Source: Siphonodentalium dalli (Eukaryota; Mollusca; Scaphopoda; Gadilida; Siphonodentaliidae). From it: a DNA stretch of 64,000 nucleotides. Below, piece by piece: positions 29,815 to 42,640 of the stretch; positions within the stretch are counted from its first letter, which is position 1; each line of letters begins with the position of its first letter. The stretch is taken from positions 215,219,982-215,283,981 of the forward strand of contig CP136063.1 of assembly GCA_032622095.1 (NCBI GenBank), written 5' to 3'. The notes below the pieces were generated by a model that did not search any database, had not been told where the DNA came from, and saw only the letters and a list, made by a program, of their open reading frames with translations. A program made the translations under genes and the position numbers.

Positions 29815-32800
29815 CTTTATTCGGGTGTGACTAATTACCGCCCGGGGACCGCCCGGGACCGCCCGGGGACCGCCCGGGACCGCCCGGGCGGCCCAACGAG
29901 CCCGTTGACACAATATCTCGACGGTATAACGTAGCGACATGCCACCTGAGGGCAACATAGAAAAATTTACTCGCTCGCTCGTCTCCGGCCGGTCATATTA
30001 ACCCCACAAATGCCGATATTGGCTAAAAGAGCCTGGGTGATTACTGGTGTCTTCGTGTGTGTTCAGACAGATTATTTTGGTGATTCTCGGTAGTGCAATA
30101 AGTGCAATACACCTGAGTGTTAATTACATGTATTGACTCGTTGACGCGTCCACGGCCGATGTTATTAACCCCTCAAATTCCGGTAAAATAATGTATAAAC
30201 AAAAGAACCTTGGAACCGCCCGGGACCGCCCGGGCGGCCCCATGGGCCCGTAGACACTATATCTCGACGTTATAACATAGCGACATACCCCACGAGGTCA
30301 ACCTACAAAATGTTACTCCCTCGCTCGACCCCGGCCGGCGTTATTAACCCCTCAAAATCCGACAAAATGGTATATAGACAAAAAGAACATTGGGACCGCC
30401 CGAAACCGCCCGGGAGGCACCATGGGCCCGTGGACACTATATCTCGACGTTATAACATAGCGATATACCCCATGAGGTCAACCTAGAAAATGTTACTCGC
30501 TCGCTCGACCCCGGCCGGTGTTATTAACCCCTCAAATTCCAACAAAATGGTTTATAAACAAAAATAACATTGGGACCGCCCGGGACCGCCCGGGACCGCC
30601 CGGGTGGCCCCACGTGCCCGTGGACACAATATCTCGACGTTATAACGTAGCGACATACCCCACGAGATCAACCTACAAAATGTTGCTTGCTCGCTCGACT
30701 CCGACCGGTGTTATTAACCCCTCAAAATTCGATAAAATGGTATATAAACAATAAGAACATTGGGACCGCCCGGGAGGCCCCATGGGCACGTGGACACTAT
30801 ATCTCGACGTTATAACATAGCGACATACCCCACCTAGAAAATGATACTCGCTCGCTCGACCCCGGCCGGTGTTATTAACCCCTCAAAATCCGACAAAATG
30901 GTATATAAACAAAAAGAACATTGGGACCGCCCGGGAGGCCCCATGAGCCCGTGGACACTATATCTCGACGTTATAACGTAGCGACATACCCCACGAGGTC
31001 AACCTAGAAAATGTTAATCGTTCGCTCGACTCCGGCCGGTGGTATTAACCCGTTATAACGTCAATATATGGTGTCCACGGGCCCATGGGGCCTCCCGGGC
31101 GGCCCCGGGCGGTCCCAATGTTCTTTTTGTTTATATACCATTTTATCGGATTTTGAGGGGTTAATAACACCGGCCGGAGTCGAGCGAGCGAGTACCATTT
31201 TGTAGGTTGATCTCGTGGGGTATGTCGCTACGTTATAACGTCGAGATATAGTGTCCACGGGCCCATGGGGCCTCCCGGGCGGTCCCGGGCGGTCCCAATG
31301 TTCTTTTTGTTTATATACCATTTTATCGGATTTTGAGGGGTTAATAACACCGGCCGGAGTCGAGCGAGCGAGTACCATTTTCTAGGTTGACCTCATGGGG
31401 TATGTCGCTACGTTATAACGTCGAGATATAGTGTACACGAGCCCATGGGGCCTCCCGGGCGTCCCGGGCGGTCCCAATGTTCTTTTTGTTTATATACCAT
31501 TTTATCGGATGTTGAGGGGTTAATAACACCGGCCGGAGTCGAGCGAGCGAGTACCATTTTCTAGGTTGACCTCATGGGGTATGTCGCTACGTTATAACGT
31601 CGAGATATAGTGTCCACGGGCCCATGGGGCCTCCCGGTCGGTTTCGGGCGGTCCCAATGTTCTTTTTGTTTATATACCATTTTATCGGATTTTGAGGGGT
31701 TAATAACACCGGCCGGAGTCGAGCGAGCGAGTATCATTTTATAGGTTGTCCTCGTGGGGTATGTCGCTACGTTATAACGTCGAGATATTGTGTCCACGGG
31801 CACGTGGGGCCACCCGGGCGGTCCCGGGCGGTCCCAATGTTCTTTTTGTTTATATACCATTTTATCGGATGTTGAGGGGTTAATAACACCGGCCGGGGTC
31901 GAGCGAGCGAGTACCATTTTCTAGGTTGATCTCATGGGGTATGTCGCTACGTTATAACGTCGAGATATAGTGTACACGAGCCCATGGGGCCTCCCGGGCG
32001 TCCCGGTCGGTCCCAATGTTATTTTTGTTTATATACCATTTTATCGGATGTTGAGGGGTTAATAACACCGGCCGGAGTCGAGCGAGCGAGTACCATTTTC
32101 TAGGTTGACCTCATGGGGTATGTCGCTACGTTATAACGTCGAGATATAGTGTCCACGGGCCCATGGGGCCTCCCGGGCGGTTTCGGGCGGTCCCAATGTA
32201 CTTTTTGTTTATATACCATTTTATCGGATTTTGAGGGGTTAATAACACCGGCCGGAGTCGAGCGAGCGAGTAACATTTTATAGGTTGTCCTCGTGGGGTA
32301 TGTCGCTACGTTATAACGTCGAGATATTGTGTCCACGGGCACGTGGGGCCACCCGGGCGGTCCCGGGCGGTCCTAATGTTCTTTTTGTCTATTTACCATT
32401 TTATCGGATTTTGAGGGGTTAATAACACCGGCCGGGGTCGAGCGAGCGAGTACCATTTTGTAGGTTGACCTCGTGGGGTATGTCGCTACGTTATAACGTC
32501 GAGATATAGTGTCCACGGGCCCATGGGGCCTCCCGGGCGGTCCCGGGCGGTCCCAATGTTATTTTTGTTTATAAACCATTTTGTTGGATTTTGGGGGGTT
32601 AATAACACCGGCCGGGGTCGAGCGAGCGAGTAACATTTTCTAGGTTGACCTCATGGGGTATGTCGCTACGTTATAGCGTCGAGATATTGTGTCCACGGGT
32701 ACGTGGGGCCACCGGGCGGTCCCGGGCGGTCCCAATGTTCTTTTTGTCTATATACCATTTTGTCGGATTTTGAGGGGTTAATAACACCGGCCGGGTTCGA

Positions 32801-33501
32801 GCGAGCGAGTAAAGTTTTCTAGGTTGACCTCATGGGGTATGTCGCTACGTTATAACGTCGATATATTGTGTCCACGGGCACGTGGGGCCACCCGGGCGGT
32901 CCCGGGCGGTCCTAATGTTCTTTTTGTCTATTTACCATTTTATCGGATTTTGAGGGGTTAATAACGCCGGCCGGGGTCGAGCGAGGGAGTAACATTTTGT
33001 ATGTTGACCTCGTGGGGTATGTCGCTATGTTATAACGTCGAGATATAGTGTCCACGGGCCCATGCGGCCGCCCGGGCGGTCCCGGGCGGTTCCAAGGTTC
33101 TTTTGTTTATACACTATTTTACCGGAATTTGAGGGGTTAATAACATCGGCCGTGGACGCGTCAACGAGTCAATACATGGAATTAACACTCAGGTGTATTG
33201 CACTTATTGCACTACCGAGAATCACCAAAATAATCTGTCTGAACACACACGAAGACACCAGTAATCACCCAGGCTCTTTTAGACAATATCGGCATTTGTG
33301 GGGTTAATATGACCGGCCGGAGACGAGCGAGCGAGTAAATTTTTCTATATTGCCCTCAGGTGGCATGTCGCTACGTTATACCGTCGAGATATTGTGTCCA
33401 CGGGCTCGTTGGGCCGCCCGGGCGGTCCCGGGCGGTCCCCGGGCGGTCCCCGGGCGGTCCCGGGCGGTCCCCGGGCGGTAATTAGTCACACCGCTTTATT
33501 C
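29815..33501. mobile_element. Palindromic satellite-bearing transposon, 3.67 kb, 8-bp TSD
   Basis: Element 29823-33493, flanked by CTTTATTC on both sides (29815-29822, 33494-33501). The ends GGGTGTGACTAATTACCGCC and the complement of GGCGGTAATTAGTCACACCG match except for the terminal base. The outer ~380 bp arms are near-perfect inverted copies. Inward lies a satellite of ~180-bp units with CCCGGGCGGTCCCGGGCGGT, CGCTACGTTATAACGTCGAG and CGGCCGG...CGAGCGAGCGAG blocks. About 5 units run in one orientation (30200-31040) and 12 in the other (31060-33100), meeting near 31050. No transposase is encoded. The 8-bp duplication and long composite TIRs suggest a hAT-like or Foldback-type non-autonomous element. 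Confidence 0.9.
31060..33100. repeat. 180-bp satellite array with 540-bp higher-order period
   Basis: The anchor GGTCCCAATG (or a close variant) falls at 31111, 31291, 31470, 31650, 31830, 32009, 32189, 32369, 32549, 32728, 32908 and 33088, a 179-180 bp period. Variants recur every third unit: a one-base-short CGGGCGTCCCGG form at 31470 and 32009, a GTTTCGGGCGG form at 31650 and 32189, and a CACGTGGGGCCACCC form at 31830 and 32369. Since 180 is a multiple of three, 60-codon repeating open frames arise on the minus strand; these are not genes. Confidence 0.93.
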
Positions 33502-33589
33502 TGTATCATTCCGAGAAACAAAACTGTCCATATCTCCGAACTAGCAGCAAAAAAATAATCCGCGTGACAACTCCTACACCGATGGCCAG

Positions 33590-34150
33590 AAGTAAATGCA
33601 ACGTTTCGACGTGTTCACAATGGCGACTCAGTGTGAACACGTCGAAATCAAAAGTCATGCATTTTCGTAAACCCAGTAAACCTCATCAGTTTAAAATTGG
33701 AGCTAATGGAGTGGAGTATGTTTCGAACTACAAATACCTCGGTGTTATATTAAAACGAAACGAACTGATTCGGTGCAACAGCGGAAAGCCTAGGCCAAAA
33801 TCTGGTGGACGTGCCTTGGTCTCCGGTCATCCCAAAAGTACACTAGTTTAAAAGTATCGACATTAAAGTTATGAAAAACTCTTTGCTACCTGCATGCGTG
33901 ATACCTATACCAGGCAATACCAGTGGTGTGTGGGGGCATCATAACATACACTGTATAGATATGGTGCAGAATCGCGCCCTACGATAAGTTATTGTGTGCA
34001 TAGATTCACCCTGACTTCTGGCCCGCTCTGAATGCGGAGGTTGATGGGTTCCTCCAGTTCACCAACGTTGGATAAACATAATAAGACTGTGGATTAGACT
34101 AATTATGATGGATTATCGTCGACTGGGCGAGAGAGATATGTTTATTTCTT
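33590..34150 (+). pseudogene. LINE reverse-transcriptase C-terminal fragment, frameshifted
   Basis: WRLSVNTSKSKVMHFRK and VEYVSNYKYLGVIL (33620-33755) are the region after the catalytic core of animal LINE reverse transcriptases. Farther on, GNTSGVWGHHNIHCIDMVQ, NRALR, INIIRLWIRLIMMDYRRLG and similar pieces (33870-34140) follow in family order, broken by stops and a diverged stretch around 33765-33850. It begins about 90 bp outside the palindromic element. It is a different lineage from the intact ORF2 at 8457. Confidence 0.8.
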
Positions 34151-36097
34151 CAAATATGGAGACCATTATGGTACAATATATATATACACACACAAAAGTT
34201 AACAGGTGACATATATACACAATATAATTTGACTTGAGAAGGCTCATTTGAAGTCGGTAGTTGTTACGTAACTTAGGTAAGACCGTGGACAGACCAATCT
34301 AATTCCTTAAGTGGTAATCAAAATATCAGGAGAACTGATGATTTTCCAGTCACCATACCGAAGACCGAAGAATAGTTCACGAAGCACTATAATATATTGA
34401 GGGAATAATATACTGCAAGACAAGATGTTTAAGACATAATATATATGCACTATTCAGACCGCGCATGATTCGCAAATGAAGCGGGGGGTATTGTAAGAAT
34501 AATTGTTTCTTGTCACAGATGAGGTGAACTTCTGCACCGATGCATCCACCAAAGCAATACGCTAAGAGGGTTTACGATCGGAATTTTCCAACTGCTATCA
34601 CAAAATTATTGTTTGAAAGTTCCAACCTAACACTGCCCTATGGTCGGAACCCCAGGGATGTATCAAAGGCAGTTGGGCAGCGGAAGTTAAGTCAGTAAGC
34701 ACAGTGGATCAGCGGACAGAAACGAAAACCTGAAGTATACGGAGCCCGAGGCGAGGAATTTTTGTTGTCCAAGTTTGCAGACACTTTCTGACACCATTTT
34801 TCTGCAAATAAACACATTTAGAAACCACTTATAAACTTAAACTCATTATGGTAAGTGAATATTTCGCCACTAATATTCGGCCCCGACGATCAGTTATAGA
34901 AGCAGTTGTCAGTGCTCTATCACGGACAAGATGCCTTTTAATCATTGCCGCGAGACGATTTCTTCCACACAATATTCCAGAAAATGTAAACTTTTAGAAC
35001 AAATGTGTATAAATTCTATTCAATATGTTTTTAATCTGATCTTAAACAAAATATGATATATGTGTCGGTGGCATTTTCTCAACTTTGAATATGATTGAAT
35101 CGTTGAGTATATTATAGTTAGTAGCTACCATATTAAAAATTTCACAGCAGCTTTAAACTTTGTCATACACAATTATGTGTTGTTCAGATCACAGTGTATA
35201 ACACATTTTAAAACTGCTGCCAATGTTTTGTTTCGTGGTAGACTTTGCGAGTTTTGTGTCTCCAATATAACACATCTCATCTAATAAACGTGATACACTC
35301 ACATGTTCACTGATATTCGATGTTGAGGAAATTCCACCAACACTTATGTTATGTGTAATTTCTACACAATTTTGTTTAAGATCAAATTTGTTCAAAGAGT
35401 GTACACTTTCACAATATCGGCCACCTTTCGCCACAAACATTATACCAATAGAAAGGCATGCCGTCCTTAAACAGATTAATATATTGAGTATTGTAATGGA
35501 ATATTTCAGTATTCCAAATTTCCAATTTCTATACAGGTACCCGTTTCCAAATTACTGTCCGGTTAGTCCCCAAATGTTTAATCATTAGTCCGCTTAGTCG
35601 TGATTCGACTGAAGGCTACCCTCATCAATTTATTAACGCCCTCGGGTGTATACTGTCCTAGATATTCTAGATAGCTATGGTTCGCTGCGAGTTTTATTTA
35701 TAGACAATGGGTTTTTCCGGTTGTGACAATTCGCAGTAGGTCCCTATTTGCGGAGGTTTATTTGCGGAGGCCCCGAATTCGCGGATGGTCCCCTAAAATG
35801 GTCGAAATATGTTGATTTTAATGAGGGAATGTGTGCGTATATGTCAATTGATACGTATTTAAACAAATAACGACACGATCATCATAATAGTGGTTTGTTC
35901 TATCAATCATATCATCATAATCATCATCATCATCATCATCATAATAATACGGAACAAGTCTTGCGACTTTTCGTCACAGTAACATTATTTGCAATGCTTG
36001 TTTACAAATATATGTATCGTCATTCGATATTTACTTGTGAATCACTTTAACATATTTCTTGTCGTCGAATTCGTATTATATATAATAGAAGAATGAG
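34151..36097. other. No gene seen; CAT microsatellite at 35907-35948
   Basis: AT-rich probable intron DNA. 35740-35790 repeats a TTTGCGGAGG phrase. Frames at 35189-35440 (-) and 35346-35588 (+) overlap on opposite strands without domains. 34540-34720 is somewhat less AT-rich but shows no splice-supported exon. Confidence 0.35.
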
Positions 36098-36570
36098 TCT
36101 ATGTATATATTGAATTGATCGAGTATTGGAGCCTCAACAGCCAAGTCTGGCAGAGAGTTCCAGCTATTTACCACCCTCTGCGTGAAGAAATATTGTCATA
36201 TGGCCTTGTTAACAATGGGCATCTGTAGCTTTTTATTATGTCCTCTTGTTCTTCCTGATGAATGTCTTTCTAATAGGTCACAGGCATTGATATTGTAATG
36301 ACCATTCAACAGTTTATATACCTCGATTAGATCTCCTCTAAATATTCCATATTTTAAAGACATCAGATTGAGTCTTATCATTCGGTTTCGGTAGCATAGA
36401 GTTTTGATTTGACGAACTTCTAGTTTCGTTGCTTTTCTTTGTATTTCTCTAACACAATGCTTTGATATTTGTGATGTGGGCTCCAATCAGAGTTACAGTA
36501 TTCGATGATAGGTATGACCATCTGTATGTATAGAGTGATTAGAAAGTGTCGATGTCCATGTTCGTGAAAG
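36098..36570 (-). pseudogene. LINE ORF2 C-terminal fragment
   Basis: On the minus strand, LYIQMVIPIIEYCNSDWSP (near 36480-36540) precedes a frame with IQRKATKLE, RMIRLNLMSLKYGIFRGDL, IEVYKLLNGHYNINACDL, RTRGHNKKLQMPIVNK and, after a stop, QYFFTQRVVNSWNSLPDLAV. These are the terminal blocks of CR1/Jockey-like LINE ORF2 proteins. There is a frameshift near 36486 and a stop near 36194, so it is dead. It is 5'-truncated. Confidence 0.85.
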
Positions 36571-38330
36571 TCCTGTTGACTATGCCGATGATTTGAGAAG
36601 CTTTCTTGTTTTAGGATATTGTAGGAAGGCTAAGCTGGCCGTGTCAAATTGAGCTATAGCGATGGGATATCTCGCATGGCAACACATTTCGGGTTTCCGT
36701 GGGGTGTGTATTGGCTGGATGTCTAATAGTTGCAGTATGTAACTATTATGACCGCGTTAATAGCTTTCGAAGTTTAGGTATGAACAATGGCTGGGCCATG
36801 CACTCTTGGTGGGAACACAATGCCTCTGATTTTTTATCCGCATTTAGAAGCTTTCTGGTGTGGTGAATGAGAAACCTGCAGTAATAAGCCGTAGTTGTTG
36901 GTAATAATTTGAAGGATTAGTTGTTTTAACGGAATTCTGAGGCGGTGCGTGCATTCATGTAACCAATATATTTTATATTATAATTTATATTTATGGCTCA
37001 TAATATGATCTTGAGGGCGTTACCATTTGTGATTATGGTTTTCTTGTACTATATGCCCATCATTTTATTTTTGCGTGGTGATGACGGCTATGGTGTCCAG
37101 GATCTTTATATTTCTTCGACAACATGACCATTAAGCGGTGTCTTATATATGCGACACTCTGAAACTGAAATCCAACCATGAAGTCTGATAAACAAACATT
37201 TTGTGTTGTATTTAAGACTATAGCTTTTGTAATCAATATTAATACATTGCGGAAGTACATCCAACGTTTTCAGAAACTTTGGGCGGGCAGGCAGTTGAAT
37301 TTTAATTTGTTTTCATTCTTCCCAACGTACTACATGTATAGTAAATGACCATGGTCATTTCTAGATATCTTATATAATAATACAAGTGGTTTAGATTGTC
37401 CAATTTGATCATATTAGACTGATAAATGGGTCCATTGAAACGTAATTTGATTGTTCAGACATGAGAAGGTTTACATCAAAATTTTCCAAAGAAACAAATG
37501 AGGAGTGGACTAAAACAGGGTTGTGTGATGTATATCTATAGCCATTTTTATATTGGCCTATGTTCCAGTGCAATACACAGACATTATTTCGTATTTCCAG
37601 GTGCCATATACTTCTAATGACAAGCCGAGCTTCAGATATGGTCATTGTGAGACACAGGCTGGTAGATTTTTATGAGGCAACTGACCATGGAATTCGATAG
37701 TATCCAAATGAAATTGTGTAATTAAAGGTTCGCGCATCAAATCAGGAAAATGCCACCAAAATAGTATTGACAATCCGCCGAGGAGGCTAGTGCGTGCTAG
37801 GATATGAACGATAAACTATTTAATAAAATCAGCGATTTACCAGTAGCAGGGACATTATGCAACTGACTGTATATTGCTCTAAATTACCCTTCACATATAT
37901 GTCAATAATCAGCCATGTATTTTACAGCTCAAATATATAGGCATCAACAAAATTATGTAATTCCAAAATTTATCACCTAAAACTTTGAATTTCATGACAA
38001 TTTGCCAGACGATTTTTTGTCCCCTGCGCGAACGTAGATTAACAACAGACAGACGGATGCACGGACAATTAAAACAATAATGGCGATTTTCTTTTCGAAA
38101 TGGGGGTAAGGGAAATATGATATCGATTCTATATCTACATGAAACAGGTTTTGCAGTTCATTATAACTATGGAATAATGGAAAGCCGACTAAAATTGTCC
38201 TCATTATCTGATTGGGTATTAATAAATGGGGAGTATAAATGGGGTATTTCTTTCCATTGGTACATGGAAAATCTTTACATGAGTTGCCCCCTATAGGAGT
38301 GTACCAATTACTATATATTAGTCGGATTCC
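36571..38330. other. No gene seen
   Basis: AT-rich probable intron DNA. The minus-strand frame 37645-37409 is open for 78 residues but matches nothing I recognise and has no convincing splice sites. Confidence 0.35.
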
Positions 38331-38339
38331 TTATGTCGA

Positions 38340-39290
38340 AAAAAATGGTCGCGCGTTTTCGGAATGTTAAAAGCGATATGAGAACAGTTTCTATACCACC
38401 AGTGTGTCTATTTTCAGAATCTACCTGTTTCCAGCTTGATATTTTAGTGGAAACAGGTTTTTGTGAGGCTTTTGTTTGTGTATCCCTCTATTTTTTTTCC
38501 CGTCCACCTGGTAATACAAACATGCTATTACGCATAGCCAGTTCGGTAAGTGGCTTTTTTTTCTTTGTTTTTTTTTTCTTTTCTTTTTTTCTTCTCTTTG
38601 TTCTTATAAATCGTAAAACATGGAGAGATCTTGCCATAATTACTGAATTACATATCTTAATGTGGAATTTTATCATAAAATCATCAGATGAATTGTATTT
38701 ATGACTGCATTTTCAATTTTCTTTCCCAAATATTAAGGTATTGCATATTCTTAAAATCAGCTAGATCACATATAGACGAACATGAACAATCTACAAGGAT
38801 ATCTTGATCATATGCCACAAACAAAACTTCGATACATCTAATTTTGGTAAAGATATCGCAGAAAAGCTAACCCTACCCCACCCTCGCTGATTCCTTTGGT
38901 TAAAAACAACGGTCGCGCAATTTCGGATTGTCTAAAATGACATGCGAACGGTTTATTTATAAATAGCGTGTCTACTTTCAGAGTTGACCTGTGTCCAGTT
39001 GAAATTTTATTGAAAAAAGGTGTTTTTGGACAGTTTTAAAAATTTAAAGAGCGTTTGCTTATTATACAAATATTAATCCTCATAACTAACCTTCTGGTGG
39101 ATGTGCGAGTTGAAATTAACAAAAGTATCAAATATGGCGGTCTACTTTCAGAGTCTACTTGTTTCCAGTCTGACATTTTAGTGGAAACAAATTGTTTGGA
39201 CGGTTTAAAAAATTTAAAGAGCGTTTACTGATTATACAGATATTAACTTACACGATTAGCCTTTTCATGAATTGTGCGAGTTGATATTAT
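38340..39290. repeat. Three diverged copies of a dispersed repeat
   Basis: CAGAATCTACCTGTTTCCAG (38415), CAGAGTTGACCTGTGTCCAG (38979) and CAGAGTCTACTTGTTTCCAG (39149) head similar blocks with ATTTTAGTGGAAACA. The last two also share TTAAAAATTTAAAGAGCGTT. T-rich tracts near 38556-38600 lie between copies. Confidence 0.7.
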
Positions 39291-39349
39291 GCACATATGT
39301 CAAGTATGTCAAGTCCACCATCATGGCATCAGCCACGGCGATTTGAGAT

Positions 39350-40040
39350 AAAGGGTGTTGTAGGGTGGCCCGTAAAACAAATTAAGTAATCACCCCTTTC
39401 ACCAAACCGATCCAAAGTTGCCGCCGTCCTGGGGGGTAGGTCACATATGGCACCACGACATTCAGTATATCTTGGGGCCACCCTACAGCACCAATTCTAC
39501 CACATCAAACGGTTAAGGGGCCGAGAAATTGTATAGGTGCCATATTTGAACCCATCTGGGCGGCCATTTTGGATCGGAGATGGATAAGCCGGTGAATATT
39601 TAGTTTGTCTCATCAGGGGTCACCCTACAACACACTGTATTCGACCTAATATTGGGGGGGGGGCTATTGCATTGTACCATAATTATATGGACCCCAATGA
39701 CCATTTATCATTTTCGCTCGAATGGGCTGAAGGTGTGAAAATTTAGCTTGCTTTGCTAGCCACCGTACAACACCCTTTATTTGATCTATATCGGTCAAGT
39801 GACCAAGAAATAATGTGTACCCTATTTGACCCCTTCTGAGCGGCGACCATTTTGGATCGGGTATGGTTGAAAGGGGTGAATATTTATAAGTTTGTTTTGG
39901 GCCCACCCTACAAAACCCCTTATTTGACTTAATTCGGCCAATATATATGCCGAGTGAAATGTCATTCCCATTCGATCCCTTGTGTTAAAAACTAATGAAT
40001 ATTCAGTTTTTCTTGGAGCCACCTGACCCGTGTTTCCCCG
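39350..40040. repeat. Imperfect tandem repeat, ~115-150 bp units
   Basis: CACCCTACA(A/G)CAC and variants recur near 39480, 39612, 39760, 39903 and 40017, each preceded by GGTGAATATTTA...TTTG and a CCATTTTGGATCGG block. About five strongly diverged units, with a G10 tract at 39654-39663. Confidence 0.75.
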
Positions 40041-40350
40041 TTCTCTCTGGGCTAGTTTATATCGGACGTTCATATCCCCATAGAGCCCGGGTCCCATGCC
40101 ATAAGGGGTTTATAGTAGCTTCTCTGCGATCGTACAAATTGTTTCTAAAACATCATCAAGTGTAACCATACCGTAGCAGGGTGGCAGTAAGACAGTCTAG
40201 CCTGACTATGCCACCCCCTTGAATATACAATACAATATTTGTCAAATGTATTATGTATTAATATGTGTATATTGAAATAAAATATCCCATCCTATCCTAT
40301 CCCACCGTAAAGGTATCTGGATATATGCAAAGGTCAATCAGTTATAATTC

Positions 40351-40424
40351 GCCACGAATTAGTATTTCGTTGCCACGAATTAGTAATTTAGTGGCCATGA
40401 ATTAGTATTTCGTGGCCACGAAAT
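40351..40424. repeat. 21-bp repeat of GCCACGAATTAGTATTTCGT
   Basis: Four units at about 40351, 40372, 40393 and 40413, the last inverted in part (CGTGGCCACGAAAT), so the block can fold. Similar CGTGGCCACGAATT words are widespread in marine invertebrate genomes. Confidence 0.75.
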
Positions 40425-42305
40425 AAAAAGAACAATTTCCCATGTCCTAAACCAGCCACGCATCAATGTAACAACTACAACAACTCATCTATGCCAACGA
40501 TGTGTTTAGCCATACATGTGGATAGGGTGCACAGTATTGTTTAAAAATGTTAAACAATGTTATCATGTCCTTATGTATTGCTAAATATTGCTGGGCATAT
40601 ATAGATGGTTGTTCTATAATTCCTGGTCGGGTTGATCAAAATTGGGAGTTTAAATTGTGTTCATCTGATGATAAAGAAAATACTTTCTCCGTCCAATCGA
40701 TACATCCCCCGGCATACATGTTTCACATACTAAATTAACACCTTAGTCAACATAACAAATCACTCCCTCAAGTCCTTTGCCACAAGAATAAAAATAAATT
40801 GTCAGTATAAATAGGCAAGACATCTCTGGACACTTTCTAAGAGATAATTTATTTATAAGAAGATATATGTGTGCAATATGTGCTTGGTCCTATATATAGT
40901 ACAACACAGTAAGATGCAAGTGACACAGTGCGGGACAATACTGTGTCGAAGAACATATTTGAGGGGACCCTTCCATCATCCTTCATAATGTATCATGACT
41001 CCATCCGTTGTGAACAAACCATCGACGTTGGCTTAATGGATCGTTCTCCCCCAATAATATACTTGGCTTTGAACCGATCAACATTCTGGGCCGTGGCATT
41101 TCCCCGTAAATTAGATAGTGTCTATAGTCGGATGGTATTGGTTATGTTGAAATGGTGACACAGATATGAAACTGTACATGTTAGTGCCCCATGGGCCATT
41201 GATCATTATAAGATCGAGAAACTTAGTCTAGGAAATTACCGGGAATTCACTAGAAATTGCAATTGTAACAGATAGGGTCGTAATTCAACGTTTGCGTTTC
41301 CGATGCAGTTAATACCCAAATGTGAAATTTGAGATATACCTGGCCGTCAAAGTGAACCATATGTCTTAGTTAAGGTTAGCAACGGTTGCTAATAATTCAT
41401 TGGTATTGCCATAATTTAGTCAGTATCTAATCACATGGTGCTGGTTTTGTTCAAAGTTGGGCACATGTATATATGTCTTTTAACTGTGCAGCCATGTTCT
41501 GCATAGGCCACTGATCATTATAAGATCGGGAGACTTTGTCACCGATCCCGATAGCTCCTTAGTAACGGTTACTATAAGAACCTACTGGGAATTTGCAGGA
41601 AATGCAACTATGGTTGATATATATTTTACTCATTAAGCTCTACTTTAGTGGAAATTCGAATTTACTTGATTTTCACAGCTATACACGAAGCGTGGAAATT
41701 GACTGTGGTCAGAATATTGATGGTGAATGTTGGGTTTCAGTCTCTGTACTGAAGTTGGCCCAAATGTAACTGACGTGGGAAGTATGAAAGCAAAGCCTAT
41801 ACCGCTATAGCAAAGATCTCAGCTGCACCGAAATGTCCATTTATCAGTAGCACAAATCCTGCGAAAACACATATTTTCTCAGTGCATGTGGGATAGACTC
41901 CGATGACAACGATTGAGTTAATGACAACTACAATCTATATACCTGTGTATTTGTGACACTACATCCCGTTATGATCAACGATGTGGTTTTAAAAACTAGT
42001 CAGTGGACAACAAGACATACAAGTATCAAATAAAACAATAATATAATATGTAATCACATCGTGAACAGTCTTGTTGTGAATATTTTCGTTTGATTCAACA
42101 GACTGCATATTATCGAAATTACAAAACCATTCGACACTTACTTTTGCCAATAACTGTATCTTGAGGCATAACTATATCATGTATTAATTGCATCTATTAA
42201 ATCACGGATAGTTACAGTGGGTCAAACACGAGTGTTAGTCTACATATATATTTGCGCACGATTGCCAATAAGTGATATTACAATCAACGTTTGAGCATAA
42301 CACGA
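40425..42305. other. No gene seen; a repeated TGATCATTATAAGATCG block
   Basis: The block GCCA(T/C)TGATCATTATAAGATCG followed by GGGAATT..CA occurs near 41194 and 41512, two diverged copies. No coding region is supported. Confidence 0.4.
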
Positions 42306-42640
42306 AATTCTCCATAGGGTTAAGTGTTAAATTTTGATCGCAACTGTACCCAGCAAGAATCATCTGATCACATCCAAAACTACGTCTGTGTTTCATACTT
42401 AGTATTCTTTAGAAATATCAGTACGCGCATATCATAATACGCAAAATGGCGCCATTTATCCAAAGTGCTATAATCTCCATAGGGCTCAGTGTTAAATTTT
42501 GATCACAACTGTAGCCAACAAGAATGAACCGATCACATCAAAAATACATGCAACGGTCATATCTAGTAGTTTGGAGAAGTTTCAAATCACACCGATCACC
42601 ATATGCCAGATGGCACCATCTATCGTTTTCTATAAATACG
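42306..42640. repeat. Direct duplication, ~165-bp units
   Basis: CTCCATAGGG then GTGTTAAATTTTGATC at 42311 and 42476, each followed by CAACTGTA(C/G)CCA, CAAGAAT and GATCACATC. The two units are diverged, with small indels. Confidence 0.8.

Noticed and set aside
31061-32342. Minus-strand open frames of 80-118 codons
   Set aside because: They are exact translations of the 180-bp satellite and repeat every 60 residues; the same applies to 30518-30754 on the + strand.
38488-38676. Lys-rich minus-strand frame
   Set aside because: Translation of a T-rich low-complexity tract.
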